64,000 nucleotides of DNA from Sinomonas atrocyanea. GTDB taxonomy: Bacteria > Actinomycetota > Actinomycetes > Actinomycetales > Micrococcaceae. Below, in pieces: positions 17,787-26,068 of the stretch (the first letter of the stretch is position 1; each line of letters begins with the position of its first letter). Location: assembly GCF_030811715.1 (NCBI RefSeq), contig NZ_JAUSRH010000002.1, positions 496,001 to 560,000 of the forward strand, written 5' to 3'. The position numbers were made by a program, and so were the translations under genes. The notes under the pieces were generated by a model, which was given only the letters and a program-made list of their open reading frames with translations, was not told the DNA's origin and made no database searches.

Positions 17787-17889
17787 CGTCGCGCGGGCGG
17801 AGGCCGTGGAAGCCGGCATGGGTAGGCGGCCGCCCGTTCCCGAACGCCCGCGGCGTGTCTGTGTGATTGCTGAGAATCCTGTGACTAGA

Positions 17890-17917
17890 GTGACAAACGG
17901 GATTCCTGCGGTATCGT
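17890..17917 (+). promoter_or_regulatory. Promoter of the secreted murein-type gene
   Basis: GTGACA (17890-17895) and TATCGT (17912-17917) are 16 nt apart; the GTG start lies 7 nt after the hexamer. TAGAGT at 17885-17890 is an alternative -10. Confidence 0.5.
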
Positions 17918-17924
17918 CTGACGC

Positions 17925-19262
17925 GTGCGATCAGAACGAGGTGCCCTCGCAGGCGGCCGCGTGCGTGCCGCCCGGGGCGCGCTCGTCCTTGCGCTCTGCC
18001 TGACCTCCGTCGTGCCGGCGGCGGCGCCGAGTGCGACGGCCGACGACAACACGCCTCCTTCGGGCTACCCGACGTGGGCGGACGTCCAGGCCGCCAAGGC
18101 GAATGTCGACTCCGCGAAGGCAGAGAGCGACCGGATCGCGTCCCTGCTGACCACCGTCGAGTCCAGCGCCGCCGATGCCTCGGCCAAGGCCGTGTCCGCC
18201 GGCGCCGCCTATGCCAAGGCCGCACAGGCCGTCAAGGACCAGGAGCAGGTGGTCGCCGCCCTCGAGCAGGAGTCGGCCAAACGGGCGTCGGAGCGGGACG
18301 CCGCCCAGCGCACCGCCGGGCAGTTCGCCGCCGACTCCTACATGGGCGGCTCGCCGAGCGATCCCATCGAGACCCTTTCCGTGCTGGGGCAGCAGGACGG
18401 GATCGGCCGCCTCCAGACCCTGCAGGTTCTCGGCGACCAGGCGGCGCAGGCCGTCACGGACTACCGCGTGGCGGCCAACGCTGCGACCGCCGCCGAGGAG
18501 AAGTCGCGCGCGGCCAAAGATGCCCTGGCCGACCTCGCTGCGACCGCGGCCCAGCAGCTCAGCGCCGCCCAGGACGCCCAGAAGCAGGCCGAGGACATGG
18601 TCTCCCAGACACAACAGCACGAGAACACGCTGCTCGCCCAGCTCGCCGACCTGAAGGGGACCTCGGCGAACGTCGAACGCGGCTACCGCGAGGGCCAGGC
18701 TGCGCAGGCCGCCTACGAGGCAGCCCAGGAGGCCAAACGCCGCGCCGCCGAGCAGGCTGCCCTCGAGGCCCAGCGCCGGGCCGCTGCCGAGGCCGCTGCC
18801 CAGCGGGCGCAGCAGCAGGCCCAGCAGGCAGCCCAGCAGCAGGCCCTCCAGCGGCAGAGCGCCGCAGCGGCCCAGCAGCCTGCCCCAGCCCCCGCGCCGG
18901 TGGTGATCCCGCCCCCGCCCCCGCCCGTCGTCAGCCCGGGGGTCGGCGTCGCGGACGACCCCGCCGGCGCGCAGGCCTTCGCCTCCAGCCAGCTCGGCGG
19001 GTACGGCTGGGGCGGCGGCGAGTACGGCTGCCTCGTCAACCTCTGGACCAAGGAGTCCAGCTGGATGACGGATGCAACCAACCCCTCGAGCGGCGCCTAC
19101 GGCATCGCGCAGGCGCTGCCGCCGTCCAAGTACTCCACCGCGGGCAGCGACTGGCTCACCAGCTACCAGACCCAGATCACGTGGGGACTCGGGTACATCA
19201 GGGACCGCTACGGCTCACCTTGCGGCGCCTGGGCCCACGAGGTCGCCGACAACTGGTACTGA
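17925..19262 (+). CDS. Secreted coiled-coil protein with C-terminal lytic transglycosylase-like domain
   Basis: A 445-residue exported protein. A signal peptide (about residues 19-40, ending PSATADD) precedes a ~250-residue Ala/Gln-rich coiled coil, a Pro-rich linker ([18 protein letters not shown]), and a C-terminal domain of about 100 residues with [20 protein letters not shown] and [25 protein letters not shown]. The latter is the transglycosylase/aggregation-promoting-factor type, with the catalytic glutamate in KESSW. The likely role is peptidoglycan remodelling outside the membrane. The GTG start appears leaderless. The coiled coil resembles PcsB/RipA-type regulators. Confidence 0.85.
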   Translation: MRSERGALAGGRVRAARGALVLALCLTSVVPAAAPSATADDNTPPSGYPTWADVQAAKANVDSAKAESDRIASLLTTVESSAADASAKAVSAGAAYAKAAQAVKDQEQVVAALEQESAKRASERDAAQRTAGQFAADSYMGGSPSDPIETLSVLGQQDGIGRLQTLQVLGDQAAQAVTDYRVAANAATAAEEKSRAAKDALADLAATAAQQLSAAQDAQKQAEDMVSQTQQHENTLLAQLADLKGTSANVERGYREGQAAQAAYEAAQEAKRRAAEQAALEAQRRAAAEAAAQRAQQQAQQAAQQQALQRQSAAAAQQPAPAPAPVVIPPPPPPVVSPGVGVADDPAGAQAFASSQLGGYGWGGGEYGCLVNLWTKESSWMTDATNPSSGAYGIAQALPPSKYSTAGSDWLTSYQTQITWGLGYIRDRYGSPCGAWAHEVADNWY

Positions 19263-19347
19263 CGCCCTGGCCGCGCGCCCGGCCCCAGCCCCGGCCCCGC
19301 CCCCGGCATCGGCTGGGCGGCATGCGGAGCTGCCGGGCTGCTGCCGG

Positions 19348-19353
19348 TACCCT
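19348..19353 (+). promoter_or_regulatory. -10 box for leaderless miaB
   Basis: TACCCT is followed by a 6-nt spacer and the GTG start of miaB. Confidence 0.5.
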
Positions 19354-19359
19354 TGTCGG

Positions 19360-20892
19360 GTGAGTTCCACCCTGCCCGCCCCGACGGCCCAGCCCGTCAG
19401 CACGGCCGCGCCGCGCTCCTACGAAGTGCGCACCTTCGGCTGTCAGATGAACGTCCACGATTCCGAGCGCATGTCCGGCCTCCTCGAGGCCGCCGGCTAC
19501 ACCAAGGCAGCTGAGGGCTCCGAGCCGGACGTGGTCGTCTTCAACACCTGCGCGGTCCGCGAGAACGCGGACAACAGGCTCTACGGCCACCTCGGGCAGC
19601 TGCGCCCGGTCAAGGAGCGGCACCCGGGCATGCAGATCGCCGTCGGCGGCTGCCTCGCCCAGAAGGACCGCGACACGATCCTGGCCAAGGCGCCGTGGGT
19701 CGACGCCGTCTTCGGCACCCACAACGTCGGCGCGCTCCCCGCGCTGCTCGAGCGGGCGCGCCACAACGACGAGGCCCAGCTGGAGATCCTCGAATCGCTC
19801 GAGGTGTTCCCCTCGACCCTGCCGACCAAGCGCGACTCGGCGTACAGCGGGTGGGTCTCCATCTCGGTCGGCTGCAACAACACGTGCACGTTCTGCATCG
19901 TCCCGAGCCTGCGCGGCAAGGAGCGCGACCGCCGTCCCGGCGAGATCCTGGCCGAGGTCCAGACCCTGGTGGACGACGGCGCGATCGAGGTCACCCTCCT
20001 GGGCCAGAACGTCAACTCCTACGGGGTCGAGTTCGGCGACCGGCTCGCCTTCGGCAAGCTCCTGAGGGCGTGCGGCCAGATCGAGGGCCTCGAGCGCGTG
20101 CGCTTCACGAGCCCGCACCCCGCGGCCTTCACGGACGACGTCATCGACGCGATGGCGGAGACGCCCAATGTGATGCCGCAGCTGCACATGCCGCTCCAGT
20201 CGGGCTCCGACCGGATCCTGCGCGAGATGCGCCGCTCGTACCGCAGCGCGAAGTTCCTCGGCATCCTCGAGAAGGTCCGCGAGCGCATCCCGCACGCGGC
20301 CATCACCACCGACATCATCGTGGGCTTCCCGGGGGAGACCGAGGAGGACTTCCGGGCGACCCTCGACGTCGTGGAGCGCTCCCGCTTCTCGAGCGCCTTC
20401 ACCTTCCAGTACTCCCAGCGCCCCGGGACGCCGGCCGCGACCATGGCGGACCAGCTGCCCAAGGCCGTGGTCCAGGAGCGCTACGAGCGGCTCATCGCGC
20501 TCCAGGACAGGATCGCCGCCGAGGAGAACGCGGCCCAGGTGGGCCGCACGATCGAGGTCATGGCCACAGCGCAGGCCGGACGCAAGGCGGGGGAAACCCA
20601 CCGCCTCTCCGGGCGTGCGCGGGACAACCGCCTCGTCCACTTCTCCGTCCCCGACGGCGCGCCCGCCCCCCGGCCGGGGGACTTGGTGACCGTGACCGTG
20701 ACCGAGGCCGCCGCGTTCCACCTCATCGCGGACCCCGCCGGCCCGGCCGACTACTCGCTGCGCCGCTCGCGCGCCGGCGACGCGTGGGACCGGGCCCAGG
20801 CGGACTCCTGCGGCGTGCCCTCGCCGGGTGCCGGGTCCACGTCCCGCGGCGTGAGCCTCGGGATGCCGACGCTGCCCGTCCGCGGCGCATAG
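19360..20892 (+). CDS. miaB: tRNA-2-methylthio-N6-dimethylallyladenosine synthase MiaB
   Basis: A radical SAM methylthiotransferase acting on A37 of tRNAs that read UNN codons. The 510-residue protein has the N-terminal UPF0004 domain ([27 protein letters not shown]), the radical SAM cysteines Cys172, Cys176 and Cys179 (CNNTCTFC), and a TRAM domain near residues 385-460. A C-terminal tail of about 50 residues follows the TRAM domain and is not part of the enzyme core. The GTG start is leaderless; longer in-frame starts upstream would overlap the preceding gene. miaA follows. Confidence 0.95.
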   Translation: MSSTLPAPTAQPVSTAAPRSYEVRTFGCQMNVHDSERMSGLLEAAGYTKAAEGSEPDVVVFNTCAVRENADNRLYGHLGQLRPVKERHPGMQIAVGGCLAQKDRDTILAKAPWVDAVFGTHNVGALPALLERARHNDEAQLEILESLEVFPSTLPTKRDSAYSGWVSISVGCNNTCTFCIVPSLRGKERDRRPGEILAEVQTLVDDGAIEVTLLGQNVNSYGVEFGDRLAFGKLLRACGQIEGLERVRFTSPHPAAFTDDVIDAMAETPNVMPQLHMPLQSGSDRILREMRRSYRSAKFLGILEKVRERIPHAAITTDIIVGFPGETEEDFRATLDVVERSRFSSAFTFQYSQRPGTPAATMADQLPKAVVQERYERLIALQDRIAAEENAAQVGRTIEVMATAQAGRKAGETHRLSGRARDNRLVHFSVPDGAPAPRPGDLVTVTVTEAAAFHLIADPAGPADYSLRRSRAGDAWDRAQADSCGVPSPGAGSTSRGVSLGMPTLPVRGA

Positions 20893-20897
20893 CCCCC

Positions 20898-22007
20898 GTG
20901 GGCCACACCGCACCGGGCGAGCAGGCGGGTCCCGCGGACGACGCCGGCCGCCCACCCGCCGTGGTGCCCCCACCGGAGGCGTCGCCCGCCGTCGTCCCCG
21001 CTGGCCTCCCCGCTCCGGCGCCGCCGGTCATCGCGGTCGTGGGGCCGACCGGCTCAGGCAAGTCGGACCTCGCCGTCGAGCTTGCGCTCGCCCTGGGCGG
21101 CGAGGTCGTCAACGCCGACGCGCTGCAGTTCTACCGCGGCATGGACATCGGCACCGCCAAGGCCACGCCCGAGGAGCGCCGCGGCGTCCCGCACCACCTC
21201 CTCGACGTGCTCGAGGTCACCGAGGAGGCCTCGGTCTCCCGCTTCCAGGGCTGGGCCCGCGCCGCCATCGCCGACATCCACGCGCGCGGCCGGCGCGCCA
21301 TCCTCGCGGGCGGCTCCGGCCTGTACGTGCGCGCCGCGCTCGACGTCCTCGAGTTCCCAGGCACAGACCCGGCGGTGCGCGCCCGACTCGAGGCCGAGGC
21401 GCACGAGCACGGCCTCGGGCCGCTGCGCGAGCGGCTGCGCCGCGTCGACCCCGTCTCAGCGGGACGGCTGGGGGACGCGCGGCGGGTGATCCGCGCCCTC
21501 GAGGTGCACGAGCTCACCGGCCGGCCCTTCAGCTCCTTCATGCCCGAGCGCGAGTACGCCGCCCCGGCCGTCCAGATCGGCCTCGACCTCGACCGGGCCG
21601 CGCTGCACCGGCGCCTCGCCGCCCGCGTCCACCGCATGGTCGACGCCGGCCTGGCCGCCGAGGTCGCCCGGCTCGCCGCCGCGGGGCTCCGCGAGGGCCG
21701 CACCGCCTCGCGCGCTCTGGGCTACGGCCAGTTCCTCGCGGTCCTCGACGGGGCCTCGAGCACCGAGCAGGCCACGGAGCAGACCATCGTCGCCACACGG
21801 CAGTTCGCGCGCCGGCAGATCACCTGGTTCCGCGCCGACCCGCGGGTGCACTGGCTCGACGCGCAGGCGCCGGACCTGCTCGGGCGGGCGCTCGCCGTCG
21901 TCAGGGAGGCCGACGCCGCCTGGGCAGCGCCGTTACCCTCCGCAGCGACGTGCCCCTCCTCGGCGCCCGGGACGGCTCCCGGCGCAGGGCCCGGGGCGGC
22001 CCGGTAG
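20898..22007 (+). CDS. miaA: tRNA dimethylallyltransferase MiaA
   Basis: Adds the dimethylallyl group to A37 that MiaB then modifies. The 369-residue protein has the P-loop GPTGSGKSD, the [17 protein letters not shown] motif, [24 protein letters not shown] and the [11 protein letters not shown] segment. I chose the GTG at 20898, 5 nt after miaB; it adds a Pro/Ala-rich N-terminal extension of about 42 residues before the core. The C-terminus also has a low-complexity tail. The TAG stop is inside the dapF -10 box. Confidence 0.93.
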   Translation: MGHTAPGEQAGPADDAGRPPAVVPPPEASPAVVPAGLPAPAPPVIAVVGPTGSGKSDLAVELALALGGEVVNADALQFYRGMDIGTAKATPEERRGVPHHLLDVLEVTEEASVSRFQGWARAAIADIHARGRRAILAGGSGLYVRAALDVLEFPGTDPAVRARLEAEAHEHGLGPLRERLRRVDPVSAGRLGDARRVIRALEVHELTGRPFSSFMPEREYAAPAVQIGLDLDRAALHRRLAARVHRMVDAGLAAEVARLAAAGLREGRTASRALGYGQFLAVLDGASSTEQATEQTIVATRQFARRQITWFRADPRVHWLDAQAPDLLGRALAVVREADAAWAAPLPSAATCPSSAPGTAPGAGPGAAR

Positions 22008-22010
22008 GCT
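22005..22010 (+). promoter_or_regulatory. -10 box for leaderless dapF, made from the miaA stop codon
   Basis: TAGGCT starts with the miaA TAG stop (22005-22007) and lies 7 nt before the dapF ATG. Confidence 0.55.
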
Positions 22011-22017
22011 TGACCGC

Positions 22018-22959
22018 ATGACCGTTCCGGCGACCTCGGCCCCCCACGTCCTCGCCTCCCTCGCAGGCCTTCCCTTCGCCAAGGGGCACGGCACCGGCAA
22101 CGACTTCGTGCTCGTTGCCGATCCCGACGGCGCGCTGCACCTCGGCGAGGCCGAGGCGGCCGCGCTCTGCGACCGGCACCAGGGCCTCGGCGCCGACGGC
22201 CTCATCCGCGCCATCCGCTCGCGCCGCCTGCCCGAGGGCGAGGCCGTCCTCGCCCAGGAGCCGGACGCCGAGTGGTTCATGGACTACCGCAACGCTGACG
22301 GATCCCTCTCGGAGATGTGCGGCAACGGCGTGCGCGTCTTCGTGGCCTTCCTGCTCGATGCCGGCCTCGTCCAGCTCGCGCCCGGCGAGGTCCTGCCCAT
22401 CGGGACGCGGGCCGGCGTGAAGCGCGTGGAGCGGCGAGAGGACGGCTTCGCCGTCGACATGGGCCCGTGGGCGTTCATCCATCCCGATCGTGCGGCCGCC
22501 GACGCGAGCGATGCGACCGTGACGGCCGTAGGCCTCGACGTCGCCCGGCCCGGCCTGAGCGTGAGCATGGGCAACCCGCACACCGTGGTGGCGCTCGCCG
22601 AACCGGGCGAGCTCGCCGGCCTCGGCCTCCACACGGCCCCGCTCGTCGATCCCATGCCGCCGCACGGGACCAACGTCGAGTTCGTGGTGCCCTCTGACCC
22701 GCTCGTGGCCTCGGGCGTGGGGAGCATCACCATGCGCGTGCACGAGCGCGGAGTGGGCGAGACGCAGTCCTGCGGCACCGGGGCGTGCGCGGCTGCGGTC
22801 GCCATCCGGCACTGGGCCGGTGCGGGCGCCCCCGACCGGTGGGCGGTCGCCGTCCCGGGCGGCACCGTCGGGGTGGCCTTCGTGCCGGGCACCGACGGGC
22901 GCGAGCACGTCGAGCTCTCCGGCCCCGCCGTCATCGTGGCGCACGGCACCCTCGCCTGA
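22018..22959 (+). CDS. dapF: Diaminopimelate epimerase DapF
   Basis: Interconverts LL- and meso-diaminopimelate for peptidoglycan and lysine. The 313-residue protein has both catalytic cysteines in their motifs ([10 protein letters not shown] and [13 protein letters not shown]), the substrate motif KGHGTGNDF, and SMGNPHTVV. An insertion around residues 63-80 is slightly longer than in enterobacterial enzymes. It is leaderless with respect to TAGGCT and ends 5 bp from a convergent gene. Confidence 0.95.
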   Translation: MTVPATSAPHVLASLAGLPFAKGHGTGNDFVLVADPDGALHLGEAEAAALCDRHQGLGADGLIRAIRSRRLPEGEAVLAQEPDAEWFMDYRNADGSLSEMCGNGVRVFVAFLLDAGLVQLAPGEVLPIGTRAGVKRVERREDGFAVDMGPWAFIHPDRAAADASDATVTAVGLDVARPGLSVSMGNPHTVVALAEPGELAGLGLHTAPLVDPMPPHGTNVEFVVPSDPLVASGVGSITMRVHERGVGETQSCGTGACAAAVAIRHWAGAGAPDRWAVAVPGGTVGVAFVPGTDGREHVELSGPAVIVAHGTLA

Positions 22960-22964
22960 GGGGG

Positions 22965-23507
22965 TCAGCCTGCGCCGTTCCCCTCCGCGGGCGGGTAGGT
23001 GATGCCGCCGTCCGCGTCGACCCGGGCGAACGGTGTGAGCCGGGCCCGCTCCTCGGACGTGGGCGAGATGAGGTGCACCACCTCGACGCCGGCCACGAGG
23101 AGAGCGTCGGTGATGAGCCTGCGGTGGCAGCGCCACGGCACGGCCTCGCTGCACATGATGGCGGGGACGCCCTGCTCGGCCAGGCCGATGAGTTCCGCGA
23201 GGCCCTCGTGGAAGGCACTGCCGGCCATGTAGTCGGCGTAGTCGCGGAAGCCCTTGACCCGCCACCCGCCGTTCGGCGTCGGGGTGCCGGCCGGCGTGTG
23301 CCGGCGGCCGCCGAGTGCCGGCAGCCACTGGTAGCCGAGCCCGGCGGGGAGGCCTTCGCGGACCGCGTCCTGGTTCCACTGGGGATTCTTCCTCGACGCG
23401 GGGAACGAGCGTACGTCCACCAGCTGCGTCACCCCGTGGGGGAGCAGCATCGCCACGAGCTGCTCGAGCTGCCGGGTCGAATGGCCGATGGTGAAGACTT
23501 CCGTCAC
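22965..23507 (-). CDS. DUF488 family protein
   Basis: A 180-residue protein of unknown function. It shows the DUF488 features TIGHSTR near the N-terminus, LVDVRSFPASRKNPQWN, YADYMAGSAFHEGLAELI, and MCSEAVPWRCHRRLIT with conserved Cys and His residues. The GTG start is preceded by AGGGGG and lies 11 nt after the stop of the methyltransferase gene, so the two form a short operon. Confidence 0.88.
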   Translation of the reverse strand: MTEVFTIGHSTRQLEQLVAMLLPHGVTQLVDVRSFPASRKNPQWNQDAVREGLPAGLGYQWLPALGGRRHTPAGTPTPNGGWRVKGFRDYADYMAGSAFHEGLAELIGLAEQGVPAIMCSEAVPWRCHRRLITDALLVAGVEVVHLISPTSEERARLTPFARVDADGGITYPPAEGNGAG

Positions 23508-23518
23508 GGGCGCGCCCC

Positions 23519-24130
23519 CTATCGGCGGCGGGTGAGGCGCAGCACGCGGAAGCCCTTCGACGTCGCCGGCCGCGCGACGTCGTACGCGTCGCCGAGCTCC
23601 TCGGCGAGCCAGCGCGCGAGCGAGTCCGCGCCGAGGTTCTTCTGCACCACGAGCCACGCCTCGCCGCCCACCTCGAGCCGGGGCAGCCAGGTGCGCAGCA
23701 GCTCGTGCAGGGCGTCCTTGCCGATGCGGATGGGCGGGTTGGACCAGATGGTCGCGAAGCGGATGGCTGGGTCGACGTCGCCCGGGAGCTCCGCCGCGAC
23801 GTTCGCGAGCCCGAGCAGGCCGGCGTTCTCGGCGGTCAGGGACAGGCTGCGGGTGTTGACGTCGACAGCGTGGACCCGGGCCGCGGGGGAGCGCAGGGCC
23901 ATCGTGAGGGCGATCGGGCCCCAGCCGCAGCCGATGTCGAGCAGGTCGCCTTCCGGGGCCGGGTCGGGGGCCTCGGCCAGGAGCACCGCCGTGCCCTTGT
24001 CGATGCCGTCCGGGCTGAAGATGCCCGCCGAGGTCCGCAGGGTCACCTCGCGCCCCTCCAGGACGACGGCGAGCGGCCGGCGCACGTCCGGGATGCCCGG
24101 GTCGGCGTTGAAGTAATGAGCCTGGTCCAT
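23519..24130 (-). CDS. Class I SAM methyltransferase, RsmC-like small domain
   Basis: A 203-residue protein beginning MDQAHYFNADPGIPD. SAM-binding motif I is DLLDIGCGWGPIALTMAL; motif IV is SNPPIRIGKDALHELL, the N-P-P(I/F) type of N-methyltransferases acting on RNA bases. It resembles the catalytic half of RsmC (16S rRNA G1207), but the target is an inference. I chose the ATG at 24130; longer frames upstream run into the hflX leader. Confidence 0.85.
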   Translation of the reverse strand: MDQAHYFNADPGIPDVRRPLAVVLEGREVTLRTSAGIFSPDGIDKGTAVLLAEAPDPAPEGDLLDIGCGWGPIALTMALRSPAARVHAVDVNTRSLSLTAENAGLLGLANVAAELPGDVDPAIRFATIWSNPPIRIGKDALHELLRTWLPRLEVGGEAWLVVQKNLGADSLARWLAEELGDAYDVARPATSKGFRVLRLTRRR

Positions 24131-24177
24131 GGGAATCGAGCCTAGTGCGAATCCGCCCGCGGGCGTGAGCCGCGCGC

Positions 24178-24217
24178 CCGCGGTGTACCGCGGAGGGCTC
24201 CGCGCATCCCGTATACT
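24178..24217 (+). promoter_or_regulatory. hflX promoter with two overlapping palindromes
   Basis: TATACT (24212-24217) is a near-consensus -10. Just upstream, CCGCGGTGTACCGCGG (24178-24193) and CGCGGAGGGCTCCGCG (24189-24204) are inverted repeats sharing one arm across the -35 position, which has no recognisable -35. They may be an operator or a hairpin. No WhiB7-type AT-rich element is evident. Confidence 0.5.
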
Positions 24218-24223
24218 TGGTCC

Positions 24224-24241
24224 ATGCGCCTGTTCAAGTGA
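24224..24241 (+). CDS. Putative leaderless 5-codon leader peptide MRLFK upstream of hflX
   Basis: The ATG is 6 nt after TATACT, so ribosomes could initiate at the mRNA 5' end; the frame stops after five codons (MRLFK). Such short leader ORFs often sense translation stress. It lies 220 nt before hflX. Confidence 0.4.
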   Translation: MRLFK

Positions 24242-24355
24242 CCCGATGACGCCTCGTGCTGCCCCCTGATGGGCGAGCAGCCGACGCTTCCGGGCAGATC
24301 CCCGAGCCGATGACCATCCCGGCCGGACCATGAACAGAGACATCCAAGGAGCAGC

Positions 24356-24385
24356 GTGCTACCCGAGCACCCTCTCGGCGCTTTT
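24356..24385 (+). promoter_or_regulatory. Alternative small hairpins in hflX leader
   Basis: GTGCT/AGCAC (24356-24370) and CCGAG/CTCGG (24363-24378) overlap, so only one can form; the second is followed by CGCTTTT. This is an attenuator-like layout, but each stem is only 5 bp. A second -10-like TATTCT lies at 24431-24436, and the rest of the 24131-24460 gap shows no gene. Confidence 0.3.
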
Positions 24386-24460
24386 CCACAGCGCATCACG
24401 CCTCGCAGTGGCGCCGCCGCGCGCCCGCACTATTCTGGAACTGCATCCTCGAAGGAGACC

Positions 24461-26068
24461 ATGACCGACGAACAGCACACCACGGGTTCGTCCCGTGCGG
24501 CAGGGGGCAGCAACGCGCCCCAGGACCTCAGCCCGGCCGACATCCAGGCGGTGATCGACAGGATCCTCGCCAAGGAGGAGGCCGCGACCGCCAAGGGCGC
24601 CCGCGCCGACCAGGACACCGAGGCCCCGCGCAGGGCCTTCGGCGACCGACGGGCGCTGGCCATCTCCGACGTCGAGACCGAGCACGGCGACTACGACGGC
24701 GACCAGCAGGACCTCGCCGAGCGGCGCGCGCTGCGCAGGGTCGCGGGCCTCTCGACCGAGCTCGAGGACGTCACCGAGGTCGAGTACCGGCAGCTGCGCC
24801 TCGAGCGCGTGGTGCTCGCCGGCCTCTGGTCCGAGGGCACGCTCGAAGATGCGGAGAACTCCCTCCGCGAGCTGGCGGCGCTCGCCGAGACCGCCGGCTC
24901 CGAGGTGCTCGACGGCGTGGTCCAGCGCCGCCAGAAGCCCGATGCGGGGACGTTCCTCGGTTCGGGCAAGGCGCTCGAGCTGCGCGACATCGTCGCCGCG
25001 ACCGGGGCCGACACGGTGGTCGTGGACTCGGAGCTCTCCCCGTCCCAGCGCCGCGGGCTGGAGGACATCGTCAAGGTCAAGGTCATCGACCGGACCGCGC
25101 TCATCCTCGATATCTTCGCCCAGCACGCCAAGAGCCGCGAGGGCAAGGCCCAGGTGGAGCTGGCGCAGCTCGAGTACCTGCTCCCGCGCCTGCGCGGCTG
25201 GGGTGAGTCGATGTCCCGGCAGGCCGGCGGCCGCGTCGGCGCCGCCGGCGGCGGCATCGGCTCCCGCGGCCCGGGCGAGACCAAGATCGAGCTCGACCGG
25301 CGGCGCATCCGCACCCGCATGGCCAAGCTGCGCCGCGAGATCGCGGGCATGAAGCCGGCCCGCGAGACCAAGAGGGCCAACCGCAGGCGCAACGAGGTCC
25401 CCTCGGTCGCGATCGCCGGCTACACGAACGCCGGCAAGTCCTCGCTGCTCAACCGGCTCACCGACGCGGGCGTGCTCGTGCAGAACGCGCTGTTCGCAAC
25501 CCTCGACCCGACCGTGCGCCGGGCCGAGACTCCGGACGGCCTGCCGTACACGCTCGCGGACACGGTCGGATTCGTCCGCTCGCTGCCCACGCAGCTCGTG
25601 GAGGCCTTCCGCTCGACCCTTGAGGAAGTCGCGGACGCCGACCTGATCCTCCACGTGGTGGACGCCTCGCACCCGGACCCCGAGGGCCAGATCGCCGCCG
25701 TGCGCGCCGTCCTCGCGGACGTCGACGCCCGGAAGGTTCCCGAGATCATCGTCCTGAACAAGGCCGATGCAGCGGACCCGTTCGTCCTCGAGCGGCTCCG
25801 GCAGCGCGAGCCGCGCCACGTCGTGGTCTCGGCCCGGACGGGGCAGGGCATCACGGAGCTCAAGGAGGCCATCAGCGACGCGATCCCGCGCCCGGACGTG
25901 GCCCTGACGATCCTCGTGCCCTACAGCCGCGGCGACATCCTCAACCGGCTGCACACCTCGAGCGCGGAGATCCACTCGCTCGAGCATGTCGAGGCGGGCA
26001 CGCGCGTCGAGGTCGTGGTGCGGAAGGAGTTCGCGGCGGAGCTCGAGCCGTTCGTCGTCCATGACTGA
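24461..26068 (+). CDS. hflX: GTPase HflX
   Basis: A ribosome-associated GTPase that splits stalled ribosomes. The 535-residue protein has the HflX N-terminal domain (GSGKALELRDIV; VVVDSELSPSQRR), the glycine-rich linker (GGRVGAAGGGIGSRGPGE), and a G domain with G1 GYTNAGKSS (near residue 320), G3 DTVGFVRSLP and G4 NKAD. The start ATG has GAAGGAG 4 nt upstream. An in-frame GTG at 24356 with AAGGAG nearby could add 35 residues but is less conserved-looking. An N-terminal acidic region of about 100 residues is longer than in E. coli. dinG overlaps its end by 8 bp. Confidence 0.94.
   Translation: MTDEQHTTGSSRAAGGSNAPQDLSPADIQAVIDRILAKEEAATAKGARADQDTEAPRRAFGDRRALAISDVETEHGDYDGDQQDLAERRALRRVAGLSTELEDVTEVEYRQLRLERVVLAGLWSEGTLEDAENSLRELAALAETAGSEVLDGVVQRRQKPDAGTFLGSGKALELRDIVAATGADTVVVDSELSPSQRRGLEDIVKVKVIDRTALILDIFAQHAKSREGKAQVELAQLEYLLPRLRGWGESMSRQAGGRVGAAGGGIGSRGPGETKIELDRRRIRTRMAKLRREIAGMKPARETKRANRRRNEVPSVAIAGYTNAGKSSLLNRLTDAGVLVQNALFATLDPTVRRAETPDGLPYTLADTVGFVRSLPTQLVEAFRSTLEEVADADLILHVVDASHPDPEGQIAAVRAVLADVDARKVPEIIVLNKADAADPFVLERLRQREPRHVVVSARTGQGITELKEAISDAIPRPDVALTILVPYSRGDILNRLHTSSAEIHSLEHVEAGTRVEVVVRKEFAAELEPFVVHD

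Noticed and set aside
19072-19359. Longer miaB frame beginning at 19072
   Set aside because: It overlaps the end of the secreted murein-type gene; the family's start fits the leaderless GTG.
24356-24460. N-terminally extended HflX from GTG 24356
   Set aside because: An AAGGAG lies close to it, but the downstream ATG has GAAGGAG and the extension looks like non-coding leader. Kept as an alternative only.
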